Source: Alligator mississippiensis
Taxonomy: Eukaryota > Chordata > Crocodylia > Alligatoridae
Length of the DNA: 64,000 bases
Reading direction: 5' to 3'
Assembly: GCF_030867095.1 (NCBI RefSeq)
Contig: NC_081827.1
Location: forward strand, 27,342,001-27,406,000
The position numbers and the translations under genes were made by a program. Shown one piece after another: positions 11,400 to 21,847 of this stretch (its first letter is position 1; every line of letters begins with the position of its first letter). A model generated the notes under the pieces. That model saw only the letters and a list, made by a program, of their open reading frames with translations, did no database searches and had not been told where the DNA came from.

Positions 11400-12210
11400 G
11401 AAAAACTGGAAGCCTGCCCAGGACGAATCACCCTTGGTGCTGGAAGCCGAGGGGCAGGCGAGCAGGGAGGAGGAGGAGGAGGAGGCTGGGCGCGGGGAGG
11501 AGACCCTCTCGCCTGAAAGACTCAGGGGGCTCAGAGGGCACAGACACGCCGAGCAGCCTCTCTCGGGACTCGCGCCCCGGATAACACCGTCTCTGCCAGT
11601 AGGAGTCTCGCGGCTGTCTTCAGGCCGGGAGCGCTCGGGGAGGCAGCCGGGAAACGCCCATGGGCTTGGGGCACCTCAGCCAGCCAGCTACGCCCTCGCC
11701 CCGCGGGAGGCTGCTCCCCGGGCCCCGAACCGGTCCAGCGGGTTCCCGCGGCAGACGCCGAGCAGGGCGGGCCCCTCGGGGGACTCGCGGGCGCCCCCGC
11801 CCGGGGACGTCCCGCAGCGCCGCGCCGCGCCGAGCCGCGCTGACCTGCGCCGGGCTGTCGGGGGCGCCGGCCCGGCCCCTGCTGCGCCGCCGGCCGGGGC
11901 GGAGCCGAGCGGGCCCGGCCACAGCGCGGGCAGCACCTGTGCGGGCCGGGCCGTGCTGGGCCGCGCCTGGCGGACGAGCTGGTGAGTGGCTGGCGCCGGG
12001 TCGGGGCGGCAGGTGCCGGGGCCGGGAGCGCCGCGCGGCATCGCCTGGTCTCCTGCGCGGGCCGGCCTGGGCCTGGGGCTGGGGCCGGGGCCGGGGCCGG
12101 GGCCGGGCAGACGTCGCTGTAAGCGACCGGGCCGGGCGACATCATCCCCGGCTGTGGTCTCCCCGGGCCCTTCGGGACAGAAAACCTGCCCCGTTATTTT
12201 TTCGTAGGCA
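11400..12210 (+). promoter_or_regulatory. PIK3CG: CpG island; candidate PIK3CG promoter and exon 1
   Basis: About 800 bp of very GC- and CpG-dense DNA, the only such island in the window that is not a repeat body. It contains a strong splice-donor match, CTG|GTGAGT, with the intron starting at 11982. A matching acceptor sits at 25141-25142, 12 bases before the PIK3CG start codon. In mammals PIK3CG also has a non-coding first exon upstream of an exon holding the ATG. Assigning the island to this gene is inference: it is 13 kb from the ATG, and no transcript data are available. It could instead serve an unannotated transcript on either strand. Long open frames here (for example 11398-11985) reflect lack of AT-rich stops. 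Confidence 0.5.
12075..12107. repeat. GGGGCC hexanucleotide repeat (G-quadruplex-type)
   Basis: GGGGCT, then four GGGGCC units, then GGG, within the CpG island and about 95 bp beyond the candidate exon-1 donor. Five or more runs of three or four G separated by two bases satisfy the usual G-quadruplex pattern on the + strand. Confidence 0.9.
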
Positions 12211-12239
12211 AGACAGGGTGGGGAAAAAGAGCTGAGAAT

Positions 12240-13050
12240 TTTTTAGGGGCCACAGCAAGGCCCCCAGGGGCCACCTCTCATCCAAAAATGCTGAGAGCCA
12301 GCGGAGCAGACGTTTGCGTGTCAGGGAGCAGACCCGGACGCAGGGATGGGCGAACCGGGGCCTGAAAATGGTAATCCCCCCCCCCTTGTCTGATTATTAT
12401 TATCGTTGTCTCTGGTGAAGGGGGGGCGATGCTAAAAGTTGTCCGGGGCCACCGGGAGTGTCGGTGCGTCGCAGTCAGGGAGCACGGGTTCAGCTCCGCA
12501 GGAGAGGGGTGGACCGCTGTGATGCAGTGAGGCCCCGGCCGGGATTTAGCGCAAATGCAAGTTGCGGGGTGAATTCAGCATGATAAAGTTGTTGGCCGGT
12601 GCTGTGCAGATGATCTAATGAATCAATGCTGCTCAAATGATGTCTCCCTGCTGTTGTGGGAATGCAGCAAATTTCTGGAGGGAACAGGACAAGGCAGGGC
12701 GGGAAGGCGAAGCTATAAAAGGAGGAAAAAGATGGAAACGATGAACACCTCAATCGTGTCTCATAGGTTGCAGGAGAAACTACCACGTGGTTGCAGGGAT
12801 ACTCTCCTTTATTTCTTATTGCCTGTAACAGAGTCATAGTGGTACACATCCACATCAAGAGGAGCAGGTGACCCAGAAAGGTTAAGTACCTTTAGGTTAG
12901 ATGATCACCATGACTCCCCCGGCCTTAAAATCTATTTGTCAGATCTACCACAGTCTAAAACACAGCATAAGTTTATTTCCTCATTTAACATAATATCCTC
13001 TTTGTCCATATTGTGCATACACGTAATAACATATACCCCAAAAATAATGG
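12240..13050. other. Non-coding, no feature recognised
   Basis: Composition falls from CpG-rich to ordinary across this stretch. If the CpG island is the promoter this is the start of intron 1. No repeat or gene was identified. A hAT-like left terminus, CAGGGCTATCTAAC, appears at about 13055 just beyond it, followed by GGCCACATGTGGCC, without an identifiable right end. Confidence 0.4.
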
Positions 13051-13370
13051 TCAAGGCAGGGCTATCTAACAAGCAGCACAGGGGCCACATGTGGCCCCCA
13101 AAGGCTTAGCATGATGCCCACAGGCTCCCACCCAGCTGCAGTACGAAGGGGTAGAGCAGGCAGTGAATAGGAAATGGATTGCTGCAGGTTTGTTCCTTTT
13201 GAATTTCCTTACTTTCACATTTATGGAAAATATTGTAACTTTAACCTTGCCTATGATTATTTGTAACCTCAACTGGACCTTAAACAAGAGTATTTGCCAC
13301 AACTTATGGAGGCAACTTCAAGTCTGAGATCATTGCAGAATCTCCCATCACTTGCATCCATTGACTAGAA

Positions 13371-13574
13371 TAGTGGGGACCAACATTTTTGGTAAATGTG
13401 CTACAAATTATCCCCACACCCTCCTTGACTGCCATTCTAGTCTTTTCCCCCTGACCCATCTGCTGCTCTGCTTTCTGCTCCCTGCCCTGCCTGCCACTAT
13501 GTTCCCTGTCCCTTCCCCACTCACAGGCTGCCTATGCCAGTTGTGGAACGTGTCCTGCAGTTTGGCCACCCCTG
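13371..13574. mobile_element. Short hAT-like element with diverged 8-bp duplication
   Basis: The left end TAGTGGGGACCAACATTTTT and the right end TTTGGCCACCCCTG are inverted versions of the common hAT terminus CAGNGGTGGCCAAAC. The flanking octamers GACTAGAA (13363-13370) and AACTATAA (13575-13582) match at six of eight positions, consistent with an old target-site duplication. At about 204 bp it has no coding capacity. Confidence 0.6.
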
Positions 13575-13582
13575 AACTATAA

Positions 13583-14278
13583 ATCAAAATGTAGTTTTCA
13601 GAGGGTACAAACTTGTTCAGTCATTATTGTAGTATTTTGATTCAAACTAGAGCCTCTTGATAGGACACATGAATGTGGTCATGTCTGCTGTATAGTGAAG
13701 TTGCTAGCAGGAGAATGTACACATACCAACTACTTGCTTATAAGAAGCAGCATTCATGTAGTTTATTCAAGAGCTAGTAATTTGCTAATGAGTTTGGAAG
13801 AAGAAATGATCCAAGTGTATCATGCAGACTGTGTTTGCATATTTACAGCATACATGATTTGCATAGTTCAGCGTAATAGACAGGGAAAAGATGTATGCAT
13901 TACACCCTTACTTCTGCAAATGTGGGATATAGTTCCTGGTACAGAACACAGGGGATATTAAATTTCTTTATCTATGGTGTGAAGTGTAATCTAAGATACA
14001 AATGTATAATAACGATAGTTACATGCTTGTCTGTAGAGATAACCTTATCCATGTATAGAGTTCTGTTTTGTTGTAGTTTATGGTGCTGGGGATTTCATTG
14101 AGAGAAAAAAGAGCAACTCTTATTGATACAAGGGTTTTCCATATGCTGGATTTCACCAGAACGCATTTCCTACATTGGATCTACTGCATGGGGACAGCAG
14201 CATTCTTAGGCAGGGTGCCAAAAACACAGACAACATCAACTTGTAAGATGTTGGTGCACCAGGGCACACGGCAGGGGA
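13583..14278. other. Non-coding, no feature recognised
   Basis: AT-rich DNA with only short chance open frames. It probably lies in PIK3CG intron 1. Confidence 0.4.
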
Positions 14279-14286
14279 GCCACAAG

Positions 14287-15433
14287 TAGGGTTGCCATAC
14301 ATCCGGGTTTCCCCAGACATGTCCTCTTTTTGGGTCCTCCAATCTCCGTCTGGGCAATTTTTTGAAATCTGAACAAATGTCCAGGATTTTGCTCTGCTCC
14401 ACTGGTGGGACCAGAGGGAGAACAATTGGAGGCAGGGGTACCATGTGCACCTGTGCGCATATACACACAGCTGGCATGCAACCAGGCAGGTTGGTGGGAG
14501 CAGCCTTGGCACCTAGATGCAGATGGGTCTATGAGGGGTTGGAAGGCCAGGGCTTGGGGACTATCTGGGTGGGGGGCAGGGGAGGGGATGTGCGTGTGTG
14601 TGTGGGGGGGGGGTGCCTGCCAGTGCTGGGGAGTGGCATCTAGGTGTGAGGCCTGCAGCAGGACACGGGGGCAGGGGGAGGCGCCTGCCCCTCCAGTGGG
14701 AGAAGACAGCAGGGGAGCCCTTTGGGGGCAGTGGGGAGCTGTGTGGCCAGGCTAGTGGCACCAGGGGTCAGTGCCCATGTTTCCAGTGGCAGGGCACCCA
14801 GGAGATGGTGCCCGGGGCGGGGCATGGGGACATGGCCAGGCCACCTGGCACAGCACAGGAGCCCCAGCCTGGGGCGGGGGGGTGCTACAGGCTTCCCCTC
14901 CTCCCTCCAGCCTGTGCCGGGGCTGGAATTACTCCACTGCCACCCAAGTGAGCTGGAACCACCACAGCTGCCACATTCCAGCCCAGTTGGGACAGGGGCA
15001 GCTGGAGACCCACTCCAGTAAGGCTGGGAGGATCAGGGGGGCTGCGGGTCAGAAGTGAGGGGCACTGGCAGGGCTGCGGGTAGGGAGTGAGGGGGTGCTT
15101 GCGGGAGGGTAGGGGGCTGTGGGCCAGGAGTGCAAGGCACTGGCAGCTGGGCCTGGGGGCTGTGGGTCGGGAGAGAGGGGCACCAGCTTGGCCCAGAGGG
15201 GTAGGGCACTGTGGGTAGGGAGTGAGGGGCACTGACAGGGCCAGGGGTCTTCAGGTCAGGAGTGATGGGCTGCAGGTTGGGACTGTGGGTTGGGAGTGAG
15301 GGGCAGCACCAGGGATGGGGGGCTGCAATTTGGGAGTGGGGGGCACTGGCAAGGCCAGGGGGCTATGGGTTGGGAGTGAGATGTCCCCCCAACAGGTGTC
15401 CTTTTTTTTGGACCTGGAAAGATGGCAACCCTA
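14287..15433. mobile_element. hAT-like element, 1.15 kb, with terminal inverted repeats
   Basis: The ends are TAGGGTTGCCA (14287-14297) and TGGCAACCCTA (15423-15433), perfect 11-bp inverted repeats. The flanking octamers GCCACAAG (14279-14286) and GCCATAAG (15434-15441) match at seven of eight, a hAT-length target duplication. AT-balanced ends enclose a GC-rich interior containing a TG tract, a G-run and a tandem repeat. No transposase is recognisable, so it is non-autonomous. Confidence 0.8.
15030..15390. repeat. Degenerate tandem repeat, roughly 35-50-bp unit
   Basis: Variants of GGGAGTGAGGGGCACTGGCAGGGCC separated by GGGCTGTGGGT recur about eight times within the hAT interior. Spacing varies, so unit length is only approximate. 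It probably arose after the element formed. Confidence 0.7.
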
Positions 15434-15441
15434 GCCATAAG

Positions 15442-16160
15442 GGACCTCATCCTTGTTGCAGCAGCAGAGCCTCAGCCCCTTCCCCACCGTCCGCCCTGAG
15501 GCATGGATACACCTGCCACCCGCAGTGAGCTGGGCCAAGGCTCCGCGGACCCTAGTGCAGCCACTTGCAGCCTCCTGGCTGCTTGCCACCATCAGTCTAG
15601 GCTCTGGGCAGGCCCCTGCTGCCTGCCACAGAGCCCAGGCTGTTCACAGCAGGCAGCAGGGAGACTACAAACAGCTGTACCAGGTCTGTGGAGCCCCAGC
15701 CCAGCTGGTTGCCAGTGGCAGGTGCACACGTTTCTTGAGGTGGATGGCAGAGAAGGGGCTAGGGCTGCACTGTCACAACAAGCATTGGCCTCCTCACAGC
15801 TCCCCTCCCATCCACCTCAAGGTGTGCATACCAAGCTAAATGCCTTTGTGTGCCCCACACTGGCACTGGGGGTTTCCTACCTTTGATCTACTAGTTTAAC
15901 AGTATCAGTATAACTGGTAAAACTTTCTCAGGGAGGCATAATCTAACATAGCACTTCCTCCGTGCTAAACAGTTTCAGCAGATATCACAAATGTTTCATA
16001 GCAGAAATATAAAATCAGTAATGAAAATGCCACCTTGACATGGAGAAACAACTATACCATTCTAAGCGGTTGGAGTGTAGGACTTAATACTTGTGAGGAT
16101 GTGCCACTTGATCCATTGTAACTTCCATCTGTCTGCTTCTCCTGCAGTAAGTGGAGAGAG
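15442..16160. other. GC-rich then AT-rich non-coding DNA
   Basis: Positions 15442-15870 are GC-rich with CAGCAGG- and CTGCC-rich content, probably another repeat body. From 15890 the sequence is ordinary. No gene is supported. Confidence 0.35.
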
Positions 16161-16161
16161 G

Positions 16162-17125
16162 TAGTTTCATAGTAGCTAGGGTCAGGAGGGACCTGAACAG
16201 ATCATCTAGCCTGACCCCCTGCCACAGGCAGGAATGAATGCTGGGTTCACAAGACCCCAGACAGGTGATCATCCAACCTCCTCTTGAATTTGCCCAAGGT
16301 AGGGGCGAGGACCACTTCCCTGGGAAGTTGGTTCCAGATTTTGGCCACCCTAACTGTAAAATATTGCCTTCTGATCTCTAACCTAAACCTATTCTCCATC
16401 AGCTTATTACCATTGTTCCTTGTCGCCCCAGGTGGTGCTGGGGAGAAAAGGGCTCTGCCTATTTGCTGTTGATCTCCCCTGATGAGCTTGTAGGCAGCCA
16501 CTAGGTCTCCCCTCAGTCTCCACTTGCTGAGGCTAAACAGGTTCAGGCCCTTCAGTCTCTCCTCGTAGGGCCTGTCCTGCCCTCTCACCAAGCGGGTGGC
16601 CCTCCTCTGAACCCTCTCCAGGCTGGTCACATCCCTTTTGAAGTGCGGCACCCAGTACTGGATGCAGTACTCCAACTGCGGCCTGACCAAAGTCACATAG
16701 AGGGGGGAGTATCACCTCTCTGGACTGGCTTGAGATGCATTTTGGATGCATGACAAGGTAAGGCTGGCTTTGCTGGCTGCGGTCTGGCATTGGCGGCTCA
16801 TGTTCATCTTGGAGTCAATAATCACTCCAAGATGCCTTTCTGCCTCTGCCCTTTCAAGAAGGTAACTCCCCAGCCTGTATGTATGTATGCTGTGGATTCC
16901 TTCTCCCAAGGTGCAGCACCCTGCATTTGTCTACGTTGAGCCCCATCCTATTCTCATCTGCCCACTTTTGTAGTCTTTCTAAATCTAGTTGCAGCCTCTC
17001 TCCCTTCAAGTGTTTCCACCTCGACCTACATCTTAGTGTCATCAGCAAATTTGGACAGCGTGCCTTCCACCCCCTCATCCAAGTTGCTGATGAAGATGTT
17101 AAACAGTACGGGCAGTTAGTTGTGT
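16162..17125 (-). mobile_element. CR1 LINE, 5'-truncated, RT C-terminal half
   Basis: On the - strand the copy encodes the second half of CR1 ORF2, reading from high to low coordinates. It starts with NIFISNLDEG and the KFADDTK catalytic block near 17040-17105, then LQKWADENRMGLNVDKCRVL, MNMSRQC, RPQLEYCIQYW, LERVQRRATRLV, RLRGDLVAAYKLI and the C-terminal FTVRVAKIWNQLPREVV. At least two frame changes separate these blocks. The 3' untranslated region ends near 16162. The copy is truncated in the RT domain and abuts a Penelope-tail fragment at 17126. Confidence 0.9.
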
Positions 17126-17285
17126 TAGGATGAAGCCAGGGGAGAGTGGGACCTTAGGGACTAACTGGTTCAAAAAATATATGTAGCACTTGATGAAGTA
17201 GACTGTCAGATTCAAAAGCTTATGTCTCTGAACTGTTAATCTCCAAAGCAGTGGTTAGACTCCAACCGTCTCTCAGAAAATATCA
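17126..17285. mobile_element. Penelope-type tail pair in inverted (foldback) arrangement
   Basis: The left part, TTAGTTGTGTTAGGATGAAG then ACCTTAGGGACTAACT, is the reverse-strand tail also seen at 41275-41330 and 42411-42430. The right part runs TTGATGAAGTAGAC (17190-17203), CAAAAGCTTATG (17213-17224), then CTGTTAATCTCCAAAG, the forward-strand version of the same tail. TTGATGA and CAAA stand where a hammerhead core would have CTGATGA and GAAA, so the core is degenerate. Confidence 0.5.
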
Positions 17286-17699
17286 TGCTTATTTCTTGAC
17301 TCCGGAAAAATAATAGAGTAGTTTTTATGTTGCAGAGAATGAGGAAAGATCACAGCAGGCCAGAATGCTTTTGACACTGGATTTATATTTGAAATCTCTG
17401 TGCATCTTCACGAGCCCTGCCAGTGTTTCCCCAGATGCCGCTGTTGTGCCTCTTCTACTTGTCCCTGGGGAACACCCGTGCTGTGTGCACTCCAGCATGT
17501 GTCAGGTTACCCCATGTGGGGTAGGGGAGGGTGGGGCCAGCAACTGTGCTGGCTCCAGCAGCCTTACCTGGGATCGTGGGGGCACTCTGGGAGCATGCAC
17601 CACCCTGCCTTTTCTTTGGCATGGGTTTTTCTGACCCTGGGATATCGCTGAGTCAAGAACCCCCACCACCCCATGCTGCAAAGTAGCAGTGCAGGGAAC

Positions 17700-17852
17700 A
17701 CTTGCGTGCGTGGCACCATAAAGGGTTGGGATGCACCCTCTGGGTTTATCTTGTGAATCGTGTAGATGTTTGCACGCCTAACAGTTGTGTGGCATCTTGA
17801 GGCACCCTAACAAGGATTTCACAGCACTCCAGGGTGATTGGGAATCGCTGCT
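17700..17852 (+). mobile_element. hAT-family fragment (shared with 39938-40204)
   Basis: This fragment contains GGGTTTATCTTGTGAATC, CTAACAGTTGTGTGGCA, TTGAGGCACCC, and an end GGTGATTGGGAATCGCTG. The reverse complement of 39938-40204 has the same words in the same order, so both are copies of one family. The right end matches an inverted CAGCGATTCCCAATCACC terminus. The left end is missing. Confidence 0.55.
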
Positions 17853-18957
17853 TTAAGGTACCACCCTTCCCTGTTTTCTGAAGTAAGTGAAGTTAATTTG
17901 GGAAACTTAACCCTGTTTCATTTGGACATAAAGACTGCCTGCAGATGTTAAAGAAATCATAAAAACTGCTTTAGCAGAAGAAGCAGCATGTTACTTTGAC
18001 CTGGTTCTCCAGCCTCTGTATAGATTGGGTGCTTCAGCAGGCCTTTTTGGCTCTTTTAACTAATAGCTGATTGAATCAGCTGTTAGATAAAAGTGCCTAA
18101 CAAGCCCTACAAAAGCGCCCAATCTATATCGACATCAAGCAAGCTGAGTTCAACTAAAGCACTGGTTTTTCTGGGCATGCACTGGGGTCAGTGCAGGAAC
18201 ATGCAGAGTTTTAAGTAAAGCCAGTATTTTATTTTATTTTTTACTCCTGCAAGCAGCAAAACTGGTCTGGTTTAACTTTTGGTTACTAACACATAGGAGC
18301 AGGCACACAGAACTGCTCTCTCTCATTCCCTTAAAACAGTATAATTGTTTGTCTATCCTTTGTGCTTCTAAAGCACTTTGTATATGCTAATTGTTCATTA
18401 AACCTCCCAATCCCTTCCGAGATATAGGTTAGCATTATGCTTGAATTGGGTAAACCGGGGTACAAAGTTGTTTAGTATCTTGTCAAAATCGTCATGAGAA
18501 GAAATAGTATAAATTTCTAGCTGACAGCCCTCACATCTGGCCCACCCAGCCATTTGATCCAGCCTGTGGTCATGTGCTTTTGGTGACATTCAGCAGTGGG
18601 GGATTTCAGGAGCAGTTGGTTTCCCCTGCCACTGTGGGGAAAAGTGCCAGTGGAGGAAAAGTGGCAATAGCAGCTGGGCAGCCCTCCGAGCAGCCTACCT
18701 GACCCAACTGGGTCAGTCCAGCCCACAGCCTTAAAAGATTGCCAACTTTTTGGCTGTATTCATCCCTAATGAAACAGATTTGGTCTGAGGAGTCCTGGTC
18801 CAGTCCCTCTCATCAAATCGGCAATAGCTGTTAGTCTCAGTTGATACCCCAATTGGACCAGGTATCAATTTTTTGCTTCTGAAAAATACCTGTCTGTTGT
18901 ACCCAAAGCTTACAGTTAACTTTACTGATGATCTTTCCTCATAAGTTTCATTTTTGG
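17853..18957. other. Non-coding, no feature recognised
   Basis: No gene or bounded repeat is supported in this stretch, which would be in PIK3CG intron 1. Confidence 0.4.
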
Positions 18958-19326
18958 TTAAGACCCTGTACTCGAGGAGGCAGCTGGCCGATTTCACAAG
19001 CAGATCATGGGGCCAACCACTGTTTTCATGGGCTTATCACGATAGGGGATCTGGCTGAGGGGCTGTGCCCCTCACCGCTGATTGGTTGCAAGGGCTGTCT
19101 ATCATGCAGCCCCACCCCTCGCCACTGATTGGCTGAGAGGGTTGTTGGTCATGGGGCCCTGCCATCTTGGCCCTCCTCACACAGGAGCCAGCATTTATTT
19201 TCAGTAAGTGGTTTTTGTGGGGTTTTTTTGGATTTCACAGATACTGCCCAATTTTGTGGGGAATGCTGGATTTTACAATTTCTACAGAGTCCGTCCACAA
19301 AATCACGAAATAGTAGGGTCCTACCA
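18958..19326. mobile_element. hAT-like element, TAGGGTCCTACCA terminus
   Basis: The right end reads TAGTAGGGTCCTACCA. The left end GGTTAAGACCCTGTA is an imperfect inverted match. Between them lie GGATTTCACAGATACTGCC and AATCACGAAATAG, which I recognise from a widespread sauropsid hAT family. Inside is a roughly 65-bp unit present twice, with CGCTGATTGGTTG near 19075 and CCACTGATTGGCTG near 19122. A target duplication is not clear. Confidence 0.5.
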
Positions 19327-19467
19327 ATAATTTGGATGCTTACCAAAGTATTAGAACTGCTTGACTACAATATTATGCTGGAAATTCTGGAAAAAGCTAC
19401 CTCCTTCATGAGTTCCTGGGCATCTCATAGTTCCAGGAGGGCCAGAAATATCTAGAGCAGTGATTGG

Positions 19468-19654
19468 CAGAGGTGAGCAAAATGCGGCCTATGGTCCAGA
19501 TGTGGGCCGCCAGGCCATTCTATCTGGCCTGCGGGGCATCTAAATAATTTAGAAAATGAATATTTACCTGCCCCTGGTTGCGTGTCATGCGGCCCTTGAT
19601 GACTTTCCAAAACTCAGTGAGTGGTCCTCCACCTGAAATAATTGCCCACCCTTG
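19468..19654. mobile_element. Short hAT-like element, CAGAGGTG terminus
   Basis: The left end CAGAGGTGAGCAAAATGCGGCC and right end AATAATTGCCCACCCTTG are inverted versions of the CAGRGGTGGGCAA terminus also found at 21848 and 28068. The interior GGGCCGCCAGGCCATTC matches the 21848 element in inverted order, so the two belong to one family. The flanking octamers do not match convincingly. Confidence 0.65.
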
Positions 19655-19984
19655 GTTTGAAGTGTGTCACAAGGTGTGAGGAAATAAGCAGGTAAATTAA
19701 GCAAATAAGCACAGACTCAGGCTTGCCTCTGTCTGGATGATTCCCTACCCCTACTGTTCAGCCTCTGTGCAAGGAGGTAAGCACTGTAATGTATAAATTT
19801 GTTTTTTTAATTGGTGCCACTCAATTAACAGAAGTTACAGAGAGGTGCCTTGAGTCCAATAAGGGGTGCCTTGAGTGCAAAAAATTGAGACTACTGATCT
19901 ATAGAAACAGTATTTTCTCATATTTTGGTATTATCTATATAAAAGAAACCCAGAGGCAAAAAGCAAAAAAGGCATCATTAAAAG

Positions 19985-20382
19985 CAACAGCAAAAACAAG
20001 AAGCCTCGGCAAGAGGAGGCTGAGGGGGGACCTGGTGGCTGCCTAAAAACTCATCAGTGGAGATCATCAGCAAATAGGCAGAGCCCTATTCTCCCCAGCA
20101 CCACCTGGGGTGACAAGGAACAATGGTAATAAGCTGATGGAGAATAAGTTTAGGTTAGACATCAGAAGGCAATATTTTACAGTTAGGGTGGCCAGAATCT
20201 GGAACCAACTTCCCAGGGAAGTGGTTCTCGCCCCTACCTTGGCCCAAATTCAAAATGAGGTTAGATGATCACCTGTTTGGGGTCTTGTGAACCCAGCATT
20301 CATTCCTGTCTGTGGCAGGGGGTCAGGCTAGATGATCTGATCAGGCCCCCCCTGACCCTAGCTACTTTGAAACTATGAAGTC
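19985..20382 (+). mobile_element. CR1 LINE 3' fragment
   Basis: On the + strand this encodes the C-terminus of CR1 ORF2 (RLRGDLVAA, a stop where a Tyr codon is usual, then GRALFSPAPPGVTRNNGN, FTVRVARIWNQLPREVV), followed by the CR1 3' untranslated region with GGTCAGGCTAGATGATCTGA. It is very similar to the copy at 16162 and probably of the same subfamily. It is 5'-truncated and has at least one frame change near its C-terminus. Confidence 0.88.
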
Positions 20383-20507
20383 ACCCACTTCTTTTGGAAT
20401 GCCAAAGAAGATTTACCTTGGTTCTTACATAGGAACTGTGTTGTTCATGCTTTGTTATCACTGCAATTACTTAACAGAAGATATGTGAAGTTCAAAGAAT
20501 TGTTTTC

Positions 20508-20690
20508 CGAGCTTCTTTGGGCAGATATCTTTTATTAGACCAACTGAGTAGATGGAAAAATGTTTTTTGCAAGCTTGTGGGCATAAGCACCCTTCTTCAG
20601 GCATTTCTAGTAAAAGATATCACACCTACCCAAAGAAGCTTGCCTGCCTATGTTCTTAGACCAACATGGCTACAACCAAAAACCCTGCAA
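20508..20690. mobile_element. Penelope-type tail pair, inverted (foldback)
   Basis: GAGCTTCTTTGGGCAGATAT at 20509 is answered by the inverted copy ATATCACACCTACCCAAAGA ending near 20636, and CTTTTATTAGACCAAC by TAGTAAAAG. On the - strand the left member reads CTGAAGA (20600-20594), a GGGTGC..GCCCAC hairpin and then CAAGCTTGC, a degenerate hammerhead-like core of the type seen at 11293. On the + strand the right member continues with TTCTTAGACCAACATGGCTA. Two tails therefore lie head to head. Confidence 0.55.
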
Positions 20691-21847
20691 AGGATTGTTT
20701 TTACGTATTTTGAATTTGTCTCGTGTTACTACAGTGGATATGTACTGTGAACATGTAAGAAGAATTCACCCTGTGGAGTAAATTAATTTACAGGAAACTT
20801 CAATAGTGGTGTTTGATGCTACAGACAAAGATTCTGTGATGCAAATCTATGGGGCGAGACACAGGCCATATGGCCAGATTTGTATTACTAGTAAGTATTT
20901 ATATTCTGACGTATTCCTTACATCCCAGTCATGATTGATTCCTTTTTGTGGTCACTGTACAAATGCAGAATAGAGACAATTCATGTTTCAAAGGACATCT
21001 ATCTAAAGATGAATGAAAGGAACTGGAGAATGCAGCAATTGTGCAGGCAGTTGGCATTTATGTCACTATTCCATGCATTATAGTATGTGGCAGGTTGTTA
21101 GATTACTAGTGATTATTGCTATCACTGTACTTTGCAAGTAAATTAAACTAATCACATTTTAAGAGCAGAAGATTATATAACAACTGTAGTTTATATAAGA
21201 TAACTTTTTTTTCATGCCACTTATAGCCTGATCAGCTGATTAATGGTTACTGGAATTGCTAAGCAGGAAATTGAGTGCATTTGTTTTGAGGGAATTAATA
21301 TTCAAGCACATCACAATTGTGAAAAGGGTAGGGCATGTTCTTGTTGGCTTTTGCCAGATCTGTGAAGGCACATCCATTTATAATGGTTCCAGGTATATTT
21401 AATAATTTCAGAAGAATGGGACTCTGGTAGATCCTGGGATGTTTAGGTAAAGCATTTATGCATTCACTGGCAGGAAAAACATGGCTAGTTAGGACCCAAA
21501 CTCTTTTTTTTAATGAAATTTCAGATTAATTTTTTTTGGAGACTACACTATTTTATAGAAATTGTATGTTACAATTTCAGAAAAGCATGGTATAACTGTA
21601 GTGTCCAGCACTCAAGGTAGGTAATGCTAAAATCAGGGTTGCCCAGGCACATTCCCTACCTCATCTTTTCTATTTCTGTTCCTGTCTCCCTTTTGGCCCC
21701 ACCTTTGAATAAGGAAGCTTCCTCCTCCTCCTCCTGACAAGACATAAGCAGGCACCAGCCACAAGCAGCAAGAGCAGGGAAAGTTCTGCTCACCTCTGAA
21801 GGAGTCTTCAGAGAACTCGGTGACCCAAATCTGACAGCCCTCTAATG
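20691..21847. other. Non-coding, no feature recognised
   Basis: AT-rich DNA of presumed intron 1 with no supported gene or repeat. The 8 bp at its right end (CTCTAATG, 21840-21847) are the left target duplication of the hAT element that follows. Confidence 0.45.

Noticed and set aside
11398-12235. Several overlapping open frames of 100-204 codons on both strands of the CpG island
   Set aside because: They are Ala/Pro/Gly/Arg-rich in all frames, have no domain or conserved motif, and result from the scarcity of AT-rich stop codons.
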